Position numbers and translations under genes: made by a program
Notes under the pieces: generated by a model
What the model was told of the DNA's origin: nothing
Database searches by the model: none
Seen by the model: only the letters and a program-made list of their open reading frames with translations
Shown here: piece by piece, positions 1 through 6,585 of the stretch
Position numbering within the stretch: the stretch's first letter is position 1
How the letters are laid out: every line of letters begins with the position of its first letter
DNA from: an uncultured Prevotella sp.
GTDB lineage: Bacteria > Bacteroidota > Bacteroidia > Bacteroidales > Bacteroidaceae
NCBI GenBank assembly: GCA_946999025.1
Contig: CAMQBP010000021.1
Span: 1-16,834 of the forward strand
Direction of reading: 5' to 3'
Length of the DNA stretch: 16,834 nt

Positions 1-2
1 GC

Positions 3-455
3 TCTATCAGTGAACAACCCACTATTGTGAAGAAAGATGCCGTGAAAGTTTTGCGGCAGACGCAACCACAAAAACCCAAAAAGAAACGGACACCTGTTAA
101 AACACAGAAGAAAGTTGGTACAGTAAAAGATGATGTTGATAAAGTATATACGGTATCATCAGTGATGCCTCAGTACGAAGGGGGCATAACAGCTTTAGCG
201 GATTTTTTATCAACAAACATGAAATATCCCGTAGAGGCGCAGAAAAAGAAAATAGAAGGGCGCGTCATCGTGAATTTTGTTGTAGAAAAAGATGGATCGC
301 TTTCAGATTTTAAGGTTGTCAGATCTATTGACCCATTATTAGATGCGGAAGCCCTCAGAGTGGCAAAGTTGCAAAAGAAATGGAAGCCTGGATATGAAAA
401 AGGCAAGCCTGTGCGGGTTCAATACACACTTCCCATCACTTTTAAGTTGAAATAA
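3..455 (+). CDS. TonB C-terminal domain protein (energy transducer), 5'-truncated by the window edge
   Basis: The frame is open from the first bases of the window, so the true start lies upstream and only the last 150 codons are visible. A lysine/proline/threonine-rich stretch (QPQKPKKKRTPVK) precedes a TonB C-terminal domain of about 95 residues. Hallmarks of the Bacteroidetes version are visible: MPQYEGG, then NMKYPVEA, IEGRVIVNFVVEKDGSL, LDAEALRV, KWKPG, GKPVRVQYTLPITF. In this family the C-terminal domain binds the TonB box of outer-membrane receptors and passes on proton-motive energy from ExbB/ExbD; the basic-proline stretch would span the periplasm. The membrane anchor or upstream domain (some Bacteroidetes copies are attached to BlaR1-type peptidases) is outside the window, so the exact subfamily cannot be named. 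The usual Pro before the KWKPG motif is replaced by a Lys-rich stretch (KLQKKWKPG). Confidence 0.88.
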   Translation, partial: SISEQPTIVKKDAVKVLRQTQPQKPKKKRTPVKTQKKVGTVKDDVDKVYTVSSVMPQYEGGITALADFLSTNMKYPVEAQKKKIEGRVIVNFVVEKDGSLSDFKVVRSIDPLLDAEALRVAKLQKKWKPGYEKGKPVRVQYTLPITFKLK

Positions 456-466
456 ACTTATCGATC

Positions 467-608
467 AATGAAGCGAATGTGAATAAGTATGCGGCTCTTT
501 CATAGAAGAGAGAGGTTGTTAATGATGAAAACAATCTTTGTTCTATTGTTTCAACAACAATACTAATGAATGAAATGAATCGCACTGCTTGTTTTCATTC
601 GCTTCATT
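467..608. repeat. Nested palindrome, 142 bp, with 13-bp perfect outer arms
   Basis: Outer arms AATGAAGCGAATG (467-479) and CATTCGCTTCATT (596-608) are exact reverse complements. Shorter complementary pairs nest inside in the right order: AGTAT (486-490) with ATACT (560-564), GTTGTT (515-520) with AACAAC (553-558), and AAACAAT (529-535) with ATTGTTT (545-551). The whole could fold as a long interrupted hairpin, either as a 3' structure of the TonB-like transcript or as a small non-coding mobile element (MITE-like). No target duplication was recognised. Confidence 0.55.
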
Positions 609-986
609 TTGCGTCATTTATTATAACAACACTGCCCCTTTAATGACGGCATTGCATCATTTTCCCCATATCATTTTGGATATAAAAAATCTATTGTCTT
701 TGTCTTATTGTTTTACCAAAAAACGACCATTGGAAATCTTCAAAATAGAAAAAATCAATAGGCAAACAGGCTGCAAGCGAGGAGATGATTTGAACAAAAT
801 AAGCGGCTTTCAAAGTTAGAGCATTGACTTTGCGGTCTTGAAAACATGCATTAGAGGTCTTATTCACATGCTATTGCATGGCGAAAGCATATAAATTGGA
901 GGCTTATCTCAACGCTTTTGTCGCCAAAAAATGATAAAATTATGAATGAAAAAAGGCGATTTGAGTATAACGTACACAATGTCAAT

Positions 987-1097
987 GGATTATAAAAATT
1001 GCTCATAATTTGCGTATTTGTGACCAACTTTGCCGTTGGTTGTCTACACGAGAATTATGAGCGGAACTTTGTAAAGAAAAATCAGCTTTTATAATCC
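987..1097. repeat. Nested palindrome, 111 bp, downstream of nadD
   Basis: Three nested inverted repeats share one centre: GGATTATAAAA (987-997) with TTTTATAATCC (1087-1097), GCTCATAATT (1001-1010) with AATTATGAGC (1053-1062), and ACCAAC (1023-1028) with GTTGGT (1035-1040) around a 6-nt loop. All three pairs are perfect. It starts about 33 bp beyond the nadD stop codon, so it would lie in the nadD 3' untranslated region; it may be a transcript-end structure or a MITE-like element. Its arms do not match the palindrome at 467-608. Confidence 0.55.
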
Positions 1098-1130
1098 TTT
1101 CATGTAGCGTATCTCCAACCCGACATACGC

Positions 1131-1706
1131 TCATGGATGCGGGTAATACCGAGTGGCAAGTGGAATGATTTTTGGTGGAATCAGTTGGTTTACGTCGGCG
1201 CCTTGCTTAATGCGTCGGCGCACTTCCGTACTGCTGATGTTGTAAAGAGGCGTGTCCAACAGGTGAGCGTTGTGGGGCAAACTTTGTTTGTTGATGGGAG
1301 CGTTGATGCGGGGATAAATGATAATCTCGTAATTTCGTAGGATGTCTTCATGGTGTGCCCATTGGTCAAATACCAGCCAGTTGTCGGCTCCGATGATGAG
1401 TGTGAATGATATTTCAGGATGCTCGGTGGATAAATGTCGCAGCGTGTTCCAGGTGTATGATGGTTTGGACAGGTGAAATTCGGTATCGCAGGCAATGAGT
1501 TTCGGCTCGTTTTGCAGGGCCGTGCGTGTCATTTCCAACCGCAAATGGTCATCGAGCAAGTTGTCTTGTGGCTTCAAGGGATTTTGAGGAGACACCATGA
1601 ACCATATCTCATCCAAGGAGGAAAGCCTGAGAATGTGCTTTGCCAACTGGATGTGTCCGTTGTGTATGGGATTGAAAGACCCACCGTAGATGCCTACTTG
1701 TTTCAT
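1131..1706 (-). CDS. nadD: Nicotinate-nucleotide adenylyltransferase NadD
   Basis: NadD transfers AMP from ATP to nicotinate mononucleotide, making deamido-NAD in the cytoplasm for NAD synthesis. The N-terminus shows the nucleotidyltransferase signature GGSFNPIHNGH with its HxGH-type motif, and the C-terminal part has the family ISSTEVRRR motif that contacts ATP. The length of 191 residues is normal. The ATG at 1706 (MKQVGIYGG) is chosen because the fold begins at once; a GTG at 1724 in the same frame would add six residues and overlap the gmk stop (GTGA), so translational coupling to gmk is possible either way. The gene follows gmk by 14 bp and ends the yicC-gmk-nadD transcription unit. The upstream step of the same pathway, pncB, is encoded about 11 kb away in this window. 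Confidence 0.95.
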   Translation of the reverse strand: MKQVGIYGGSFNPIHNGHIQLAKHILRLSSLDEIWFMVSPQNPLKPQDNLLDDHLRLEMTRTALQNEPKLIACDTEFHLSKPSYTWNTLRHLSTEHPEISFTLIIGADNWLVFDQWAHHEDILRNYEIIIYPRINAPINKQSLPHNAHLLDTPLYNISSTEVRRRIKQGADVNQLIPPKIIPLATRYYPHP

Positions 1707-1720
1707 CGTGCCGGGTGACT

Positions 1721-2776
1721 TCACGCTTTCTCTTCTTCCAAAAATGAGCGGATGACCTCCAATGTTTCCTGTTTTGCCTTTGCCAAATCGTCATTGATTA
1801 CGATCTTGTCAAACTGAGATGCGAACGACAATTCGTATGAAGCCTTGGCCAGACGGTCTTCTATGACACTCTGTGCGTCGGTGGCACGCCCTTCCAACCG
1901 ACGTCGAAGCTCATCTACCGAGGGCGGCTGTATGAAAATGCTCAAGGCCCTTTCGCCATAAAACCGCTTGATGTTGATGCCGCCTTTGACATCCACGTCG
2001 AACACAACGTTTTGCCCAGCGGCCAACTGTTTGTCCACTTGCGCTTTCAGTGTGCCATAAAAGCGGTCTTCATATACCTCCTCGTACTCCAAAAACTCAT
2101 CGTTGTCAATACGTTCGCGAAACTCCTGAGGACTGACGAAGAAGTATTCCACGCCATCTCGTTCTGTACCTCTTGGCTTACGACTGGTACATGAGATGGA
2201 GAAAGCCAACCTTAGTTCGGGATGCTCTTCCATGAGCCAGTTCACGATAGTGCTCTTACCACTGCCCGAAGGCGCCGAGAAGATGATGAGATGGGTTTGG
2301 GGCCTCCCCCCGCCCCTCATAAGGAGGGGAGCATTATCAGTGGACGTCGTATTCTGTACGGTTTGTTGTTTGTTTTGCTCGTTTCGATGGTTCATGATTT
2401 GTCTTATTTGTTTAAGTACGTTTTGCGTGTCTGTCAACACCTCTTCGTTTGTGAATCGTATAACCTGATAGCCAAAAGATTCGAGATAAACTGTTCGCTG
2501 TTCGTCAGAGATGAGTTGGTCGCCAATGAAATGATACCCTCCATCCACCTCAATAATCAACTGTTTGGAAAGGCATACAAAATCAGGAATATATTGACCA
2601 ATCAAATGCTGTCTTCTGAATTTTGCCCCCAAATGATTTCCCTTTAAGTATTCCCAAAGCACAGCTTCGGCTTGTGTCGGATAGTTTCGATGTTGCAGTG
2701 CCCGTTCTTGCAAAACTTTGTATAAAGAAGCATCTGCTGTCTCGTATTTATATCTTTCTTGCCTGTTTTTTCCCAT
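1721..2776 (-). CDS. gmk: DUF559 endonuclease-like domain fused in frame to guanylate kinase
   Basis: This 351-residue protein has two parts. Residues about 10-128 are a DUF559 domain (Vsr-like, PD-(D/E)XK nuclease superfamily) with the expected residues: E37 in QAEAVLW, KFRRQ (52-56), D65 in DFVC, E76 and D78 in IIEVDGGYH, and VIRFTNEEV. Residues about 162-351 are a complete guanylate kinase (GMP + ATP to GDP + ADP): P-loop APSGSGKST (168-176), the GMP-binding segment SCTSRKPRGTERDG, YGT, DVDVKGG, and the lid arginines RRRLEGR. Bacterial Gmk is usually about 185-210 residues and begins a few residues before LIIFSAPSG, so the N-terminal 160 residues are extra. The linker DNAPLLMRGGGRPQ is encoded by a palindromic repeat. 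An in-frame ATG at 2318-2320 inside that repeat could also start a 199-residue stand-alone kinase. Gmk is normally essential, so the kinase part must work in some form. yicC lies upstream and nadD downstream. Confidence 0.93.
   Translation of the reverse strand: MGKNRQERYKYETADASLYKVLQERALQHRNYPTQAEAVLWEYLKGNHLGAKFRRQHLIGQYIPDFVCLSKQLIIEVDGGYHFIGDQLISDEQRTVYLESFGYQVIRFTNEEVLTDTQNVLKQIRQIMNHRNEQNKQQTVQNTTSTDNAPLLMRGGGRPQTHLIIFSAPSGSGKSTIVNWLMEEHPELRLAFSISCTSRKPRGTERDGVEYFFVSPQEFRERIDNDEFLEYEEVYEDRFYGTLKAQVDKQLAAGQNVVFDVDVKGGINIKRFYGERALSIFIQPPSVDELRRRLEGRATDAQSVIEDRLAKASYELSFASQFDKIVINDDLAKAKQETLEVIRSFLEEEKA
2301..2332 (-). repeat. G/C-rich palindromic repeat, inner copy (encodes the DUF559-Gmk linker)
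   Basis: Read on the minus strand it matches the copy at 2919-2950 read on the plus strand at 26 of 32 positions. The core CCCCTC..GAGGGG is self-complementary around a 5-nt loop. It is translated as NAPLLMRGGGRP in the fused protein, contains an in-frame ATG (2318-2320), and ends where guanylate kinase homology begins. Confidence 0.75.
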
Positions 2777-2918
2777 GTGCTTTATCGACAGTCATCAGCG
2801 CAATGAATAGAGTTCAGGAAGATACCTTTTCCCTTAATCCCAAAGTACAAATGATACAGCTCCCTTATGTGTGAGTCATTTTTATAATTCCCAATCGCTC
2901 TATCCTTTCCAGCTTATA

Positions 2919-2950
2919 CCTCCCCTCCTTTGGAGGGGTTGGGGGAGGCT
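2919..2950 (+). repeat. G/C-rich palindromic repeat, outer copy after yicC
   Basis: The core CCCCTCC-TTT-GGAGGGG is a perfect 7-bp stem with a 3-nt loop, followed by TTGGGGGAGGC, which can instead pair with the leading CCTCCCC. It is the inverted partner of the copy at 2301-2332 and begins 13 bp past the end of yicC. Palindromes of this kind are, from memory, common beside DUF559 genes in Bacteroidetes; this needs a genome search to confirm. Confidence 0.75.
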
Positions 2951-2962
2951 TCCCGTTTGGGC

Positions 2963-3838
2963 TTACAGTGCGTTGAGTACCTGCTCCTTGATCTGTTCCA
3001 GCTCATCTTTCATCTGCACCACAATGTTCTGCATTTCAGCCAAATTACTTTTTGAACCAGTAGTATTGATTTCACGTCCCATCTCTTGTGCGATGAATCC
3101 GAGCTTCTTGCCGTTGGGAGTTGTTTCGTTCATGGTGTCACGAAAATATTTCAAGTGATTGGCAAGGCGTTGTTTCTCCTCGCTGATGTCGAGCTTCTCG
3201 ATGTAATAAATGAGTTCTTGCTCCAAGCGGTTCTTGTCGTATTCGGCATTTGGTATCTGTTCGAGGCCATCTACAATTCGAGTTCTAATCTTTTCTACGC
3301 GCATCTTCTCATAAGGTTCTATCTCTTGAAGTAGTCGCGCAATGTTATCAATCTTCTCGTTGAACTTATTTTGTAGAGCCGCACCTTCCTGTTGTCGGAA
3401 GCTAATTAAATTCTGAAGAGCTTCCTCTATTGCCTGTTTTGCCATATTCCACTCTTCGTCCTTCAGCACTTCGATTTCTGTTTTCAATGTGATGTCGGGC
3501 AATCTGACAATCGTTTGAAACCAATCCAAGGGCTCTGGAATGCCTGTTGTCTTTGCTATTTGTTTTATCTGTTGGTAATAATGCGCAACAATATCCGAGT
3601 TAATCGGGTTTACTTCGTTAGCAATATCCTTCTCTATCCAAATAGAAAAGTCTATTTTCCCACGATCCAGCGCACTCGATACTTGCTGTCTAATCTCCAT
3701 CTCCTTTTCTCGATACAGCGGTGCGATGCGAGTAGAGAGGTCGAGCGACTTACTGTTAAGGGATTTAATTTCAACATTTATTTTTTTTTCTTTGTAGGTT
3801 ACGATTGCTTTTCCGTAACCCGTCATCGATTGTATCAT
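2963..3838 (-). CDS. yicC: YicC family endoribonuclease
   Basis: A 291-residue cytoplasmic protein of normal family length. The N-terminus MIQSMTGYGKAI with the following VEIKSLNSKSLDL is the YicC signature, and the C-terminal DUF1732 part is recognisable in GKKLGFIAQEMGREINTTGSKSN and VVQMKDELEQIKEQVLN. E. coli YicC is an RNase implicated in small-RNA turnover; the exact target in Bacteroidetes is unknown. The gene is the first of the yicC-gmk-nadD unit and has its own -7 box 24 bp before the ATG. In many Bacteroidetes gmk follows directly; here 186 bp and the DUF559 domain intervene, with a palindromic repeat just after the yicC stop. Confidence 0.92.
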   Translation of the reverse strand: MIQSMTGYGKAIVTYKEKKINVEIKSLNSKSLDLSTRIAPLYREKEMEIRQQVSSALDRGKIDFSIWIEKDIANEVNPINSDIVAHYYQQIKQIAKTTGIPEPLDWFQTIVRLPDITLKTEIEVLKDEEWNMAKQAIEEALQNLISFRQQEGAALQNKFNEKIDNIARLLQEIEPYEKMRVEKIRTRIVDGLEQIPNAEYDKNRLEQELIYYIEKLDISEEKQRLANHLKYFRDTMNETTPNGKKLGFIAQEMGREINTTGSKSNLAEMQNIVVQMKDELEQIKEQVLNAL

Positions 3839-3861
3839 AGCTTCAACACGTTAAATTTATG

Positions 3862-3869
3862 CAAAAGTA
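3862..3869 (-). promoter_or_regulatory. -7 box of the yicC-gmk-nadD promoter
   Basis: TACTTTTG on the minus strand matches the Bacteroidetes -7 consensus TAnnTTTG exactly and lies 23 bp before the yicC ATG. No clear TTTG -33 box is seen at 19-21 bp spacing. It faces away from the tsaB box 22 bp further on. Confidence 0.55.
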
Positions 3870-3891
3870 ATCATTTTGCAGGAAAAAAGCG

Positions 3892-3899
3892 TAAATTTG
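3892..3899 (+). promoter_or_regulatory. -7 box of the tsaB-to-rseP promoter
   Basis: TAAATTTG matches TAnnTTTG exactly, 30 bp before the tsaB ATG. No -33 box is seen at normal spacing. Together with the yicC box it packs two divergent promoters into under 40 bp, so RNA polymerase binding to the two should be mutually exclusive or coordinated. Confidence 0.55.
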
Positions 3900-3929
3900 C
3901 ATTTTATTTAGGTAATATTTACGATACGT

Positions 3930-4622
3930 ATGTCGTGTATTTTAAGCATAGAGACTAGTACAGACGTGTGTTCCGTGGCCGTAAGCCAAGATGGAGCATG
4001 CATCTTTGAGAGAGAAGATCACAGCGGTCCCAACCATGCTGTGAAGTTGGGCGTGTATGTAGACGAGGCACTGTCGTTCATAGACAGTCATTTAATTCCG
4101 CTCGATGGCGTAGCTGTGAGTTGCGGACCGGGTTCGTATACCGGCCTGCGTATTGGCGTATCGATGGCCAAAGGCGTTTGCTATGGACGTTCGGTCAAGT
4201 TGATTTCCGTTCCAACGCTCGAGCTGTTGTGCGTCCCCGTGTTGTTGAGCGAGCAGATACAAGAGGAAGATGCGTTGTTGTGTCCCATGCTGGATGCCCG
4301 TAGAATGGAGGTGTATGCACAGCTTTTCGACCGTTCTTTGAAAGAGATTCGACCGATACAAGCCGATGTGGTAGACCGCGACACCTATAAATCCTATTTG
4401 GATGAGCATCCCATATATTTCTTTGGGAATGGTGCTGAGAAGTGTTTGGACGCCATCAACCACCCCCATGCGCATTTCATCAAAGGCGTAGAACCCTTGG
4501 CCAAGAACATGTTCCCATTGGCGGAGATACGCATGATGAACGAGCAGTTTGAGGATGTGGCTTATTTCGTCCCATTCTATTTGAAGGACTTTGTGGCCAA
4601 ATCACCCAAGAAGTTGCTTTAA
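3930..4622 (+). CDS. tsaB: tRNA N6-threonylcarbamoyladenosine biosynthesis protein TsaB
   Basis: TsaB is the non-catalytic partner that pairs with TsaD (and TsaE) to put t6A at position 37 of ANN-decoding tRNAs. The 230-residue protein shows the N-terminal actin-like fold (ILSIETSTDVCSVAV), the HAVKL segment and the diagnostic CGPGSYTGLRIGVSMAKG with KLISVPTLELL after it. The C-terminal subdomain is less conserved, as usual. It leads a plus-strand run of six genes with small gaps up to rseP. Start: the ATG puts the beta-strand ILSIETS at residue 4, and the -7 box lies 30 bp upstream. Confidence 0.93.
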   Translation: MSCILSIETSTDVCSVAVSQDGACIFEREDHSGPNHAVKLGVYVDEALSFIDSHLIPLDGVAVSCGPGSYTGLRIGVSMAKGVCYGRSVKLISVPTLELLCVPVLLSEQIQEEDALLCPMLDARRMEVYAQLFDRSLKEIRPIQADVVDRDTYKSYLDEHPIYFFGNGAEKCLDAINHPHAHFIKGVEPLAKNMFPLAEIRMMNEQFEDVAYFVPFYLKDFVAKSPKKLL

Positions 4623-4673
4623 GAGGATGGGGTTTGCCGTGACGAGGCTTTTAGTTGATAAATAAATTGAACT

Positions 4674-5267
4674 ATGGATATTGAAGGATTAGATTATAAT
4701 ACCCAGCGCGAGAAACTCATCTTGCCAGAGTATGGCCGTGAAGTGCAGAACATGGTAGACCATGCTGTATCGCTCACCGACAAGGATGAGCGTCAACGAT
4801 GTGCCGAAGCCATTGTCGCAATCATGGCCCGCATGTTTCCACAGAGCCGTGAGAACGAGGATGTTCAGCGGAAGATGTGGGATCATCTTGCCATCATGAG
4901 CAACTTTAAGCTTGACATCGATTATCCTTATGATGTTTCGCAGGCGGCTAAGATTTATGCAAAGCCCGAACCATTGAAATATCCTATGAACCGAATTCCT
5001 GTGCGTCACTATGGAAACATGGTGTTCGAGATGTTTGAAAAGCTCAAGACCATGAAGCCTGGTGACGAACGTGACGAGTTGGCTCGCGTTACAGCAAACC
5101 AGATGAAACGCAACTTAATGCAGTGGGGACACGGCTCCTCGGATGACGAGAAGGTGGCTTTCGATCTTGAAAAGTTCACCGACGGCAAAATTGTTCTTGA
5201 CCTGGATACTTTCAAGTTCGACCGGATGGACGCGCGTCCCAACGATAGAAGGAAAAAGAGACGATAG
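4674..5267 (+). CDS. DUF4290 domain protein, conserved in Bacteroidetes
   Basis: A 197-residue soluble protein without signal peptide or membrane segment. MDIEGLDYNTQREKLILPEYGR and the middle MWDHLAIMSNFKLDIDYPYD are recognised as the DUF4290 family, whose function is not known to me. The N-terminal half looks helical and is rich in charged residues; the C-terminus ends in the basic tail NDRRKKRR, which could touch nucleic acid, though this is only a guess. The gene sits 51 bp after tsaB and its stop is 4 bp before the murA ATG, so it is very probably co-transcribed and possibly coupled with murA; position beside murA is, from memory, common in this phylum. Confidence 0.85.
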   Translation: MDIEGLDYNTQREKLILPEYGREVQNMVDHAVSLTDKDERQRCAEAIVAIMARMFPQSRENEDVQRKMWDHLAIMSNFKLDIDYPYDVSQAAKIYAKPEPLKYPMNRIPVRHYGNMVFEMFEKLKTMKPGDERDELARVTANQMKRNLMQWGHGSSDDEKVAFDLEKFTDGKIVLDLDTFKFDRMDARPNDRRKKRR

Positions 5268-5271
5268 GCGT

Positions 5272-6585
5272 ATGGAGGCATTTGTCATTGAAGGCGGCCA
5301 TCAGCTGAGCGGAACAATCAAGCCACAAGGAGCCAAGAACGAGGCGTTGCAGGTGATTTGTGCGACGCTTCTCACCTCCGACCCTGTCACAATCAAGAAC
5401 ATTCCAGACATTCTTGACGTCAACAACTTGATCAAATTGATACAAGAGATTGGCGTTAAGGTCACCCGAATCAATAAAAATGACTATGTTTTCCAGGCAG
5501 ACGAGGTTAATCTCGACTATTTGGACAGCGACGCTTTCGTTAAAAAATGCTTGTCCTTGCGCGGCTCTGTTTTGATGATTGGCCCTTTGTTGGGTCGCTT
5601 TGGAAAGAGTACCATCGCCAAACCAGGCGGTGATAAGATAGGTCGTCGCCGATTGGATACCCACTTTCTGGGCTTCAAGGCACTGGGAGCGAAGTTTAGG
5701 CATGACGCAGTTCGTGACGTGTATCACATAGAAACATCAAACAAGCTCAAAGGCTGTTACATGCTCTTGGATGAGGCTTCGGTTACAGGAACAGCCAACA
5801 TCATCATGGCAGCCGTGATGGCAGAGGGAACAACCACCGTGTACAATGCGGCTTGCGAACCCTATATCCAGCAGTTGTGTCATCTGTTGAATGCCATGGG
5901 GGCCAACATCAGCGGCATCGCGTCGAACTTGTTGACCATTGTTGGTGTTAAGTCGCTGCACAAAGCCAAACACACGGTCTTGCCAGACATGATTGAGGTG
6001 GGATCGTTCATCGGCATGGCAGCCATGGTAGGCAATGGTGTGAGAATCAAAGATGTGGCTGTTCGGCACTTAGGAATCATTCCCGATACCTTCAAACGCT
6101 TGGGAATTAAAATCAAGATTGAAGGCAACGATTTGTTCATTCCACGTCAACCGCATTACCAAATCGACTCGTTTATCGATGGTACCATCATGACTTTGAG
6201 CGATGCCCCATGGCCAGGACTTACGCCCGACTTGCTGTCGGTGCTGTTGGTGGTGGCTACACAGGCGCGTGGTTGCGTGCTTTTTCATCAGAAAATGTTT
6301 GAAAGCCGTCTGTTTTTCGTAGATAAACTGATAGACATGCGTGCTCAAATCATCTTATGCGACCCTCATCGTGCGGTGGTTATCGGGCACGATCGCCAAT
6401 TTAGGCTGCGTGCCGGCCGCATGACCAGTCCCGACATCCGCGCCGGTATCGCACTGTTGATTGCGGCATTGAGTGCAGAAGGTACCAGCAGAATAGAAAA
6501 CATCGCCCAGATAGACAGAGGGTACGAGGACATAGAGGCTCGTCTCAATGCGTTGGGCGCACATATCAAGCGTGTTGATGATTAA
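5272..6585 (+). CDS. murA: UDP-N-acetylglucosamine 1-carboxyvinyltransferase MurA, Asp-type active site
   Basis: MurA adds enolpyruvate from PEP to UDP-GlcNAc, the first committed step of peptidoglycan synthesis, in the cytoplasm. The 437-residue protein has the expected signatures: KPQGAKNEALQ near the N-terminus (K22 and N23 as in E. coli), LRGSVLMIGPLLGRFG, and a C-terminal SPDIRAGIALLIAAL segment. In the mobile catalytic loop the residue matching E. coli Cys115 is Asp (D121, codon 5632-5634, in PGGDKIGRRR). Asp at this place keeps activity but removes the cysteine that fosfomycin alkylates. The frame stays open upstream to 5143, but the ATG at 5272 (MEAFVIEGG) fits the family and avoids a long overlap with DUF4290. 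The end overlaps rimM by 8 nt. Confidence 0.95.
   Translation: MEAFVIEGGHQLSGTIKPQGAKNEALQVICATLLTSDPVTIKNIPDILDVNNLIKLIQEIGVKVTRINKNDYVFQADEVNLDYLDSDAFVKKCLSLRGSVLMIGPLLGRFGKSTIAKPGGDKIGRRRLDTHFLGFKALGAKFRHDAVRDVYHIETSNKLKGCYMLLDEASVTGTANIIMAAVMAEGTTTVYNAACEPYIQQLCHLLNAMGANISGIASNLLTIVGVKSLHKAKHTVLPDMIEVGSFIGMAAMVGNGVRIKDVAVRHLGIIPDTFKRLGIKIKIEGNDLFIPRQPHYQIDSFIDGTIMTLSDAPWPGLTPDLLSVLLVVATQARGCVLFHQKMFESRLFFVDKLIDMRAQIILCDPHRAVVIGHDRQFRLRAGRMTSPDIRAGIALLIAALSAEGTSRIENIAQIDRGYEDIEARLNALGAHIKRVDD

Larger units (their letters stand above)
456..1130. other. Gene-free 675-bp gap between convergent genes
   Basis: Both flanking genes end here (the TonB-like gene on plus, nadD on minus). No frame looks coding: the longest open stretch (589-819) needs a non-ATG start and has no domain-like composition. 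The gap is AT-rich and full of inverted repeats, listed separately at 467-608 and 987-1097. A -7-like box TAACTTTG lies on the minus strand at 811-818, but no reading frame follows it. A 7-bp inverted repeat (1106-1112 with 1125-1131) overlaps the nadD stop codon and could help end nadD transcription, although no T-run follows. No tRNA or rRNA signature was seen. Confidence 0.6.
2295..2961. mobile_element. Candidate mobile DUF559 nuclease cassette inserted between yicC and gmk
   Basis: Nuclease-coding DNA is bracketed by inverted copies of one palindromic repeat (2301-2332 and 2919-2950). Just outside lie two copies of GTTTGGG in direct orientation (2295-2301 and 2955-2961), the layout expected of a target-site duplication. 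The right copy begins 5 bp before the yicC stop triplet (2963-2965, minus strand) is reached; the left copy falls where the first codons of an ordinary gmk would be. No transposase is present, so movement would need an outside enzyme or the nuclease itself. The structure is seen in the sequence; mobility is inferred. A chance match of a G-rich 7-mer cannot be excluded. Confidence 0.5.

Noticed and set aside
589..819. A 76-codon plus-strand open frame in the long gap
   Set aside because: It begins with a non-ATG codon, has no ribosome binding site or promoter nearby, and its composition (runs of F, I, L, K from AT-rich DNA) is unlike a conserved protein.
822..833. CATTGACTTTGC shared with the 22-bp array at 12123-12134
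   Set aside because: Several 12-mer matches are expected by chance in a window of this size, and no repeated units surround this copy.
5143..5271. Upstream extension of murA
   Set aside because: It overlaps the coding end of DUF4290 in another frame and adds residues not found in MurA; the ATG at 5272 matches the family start.
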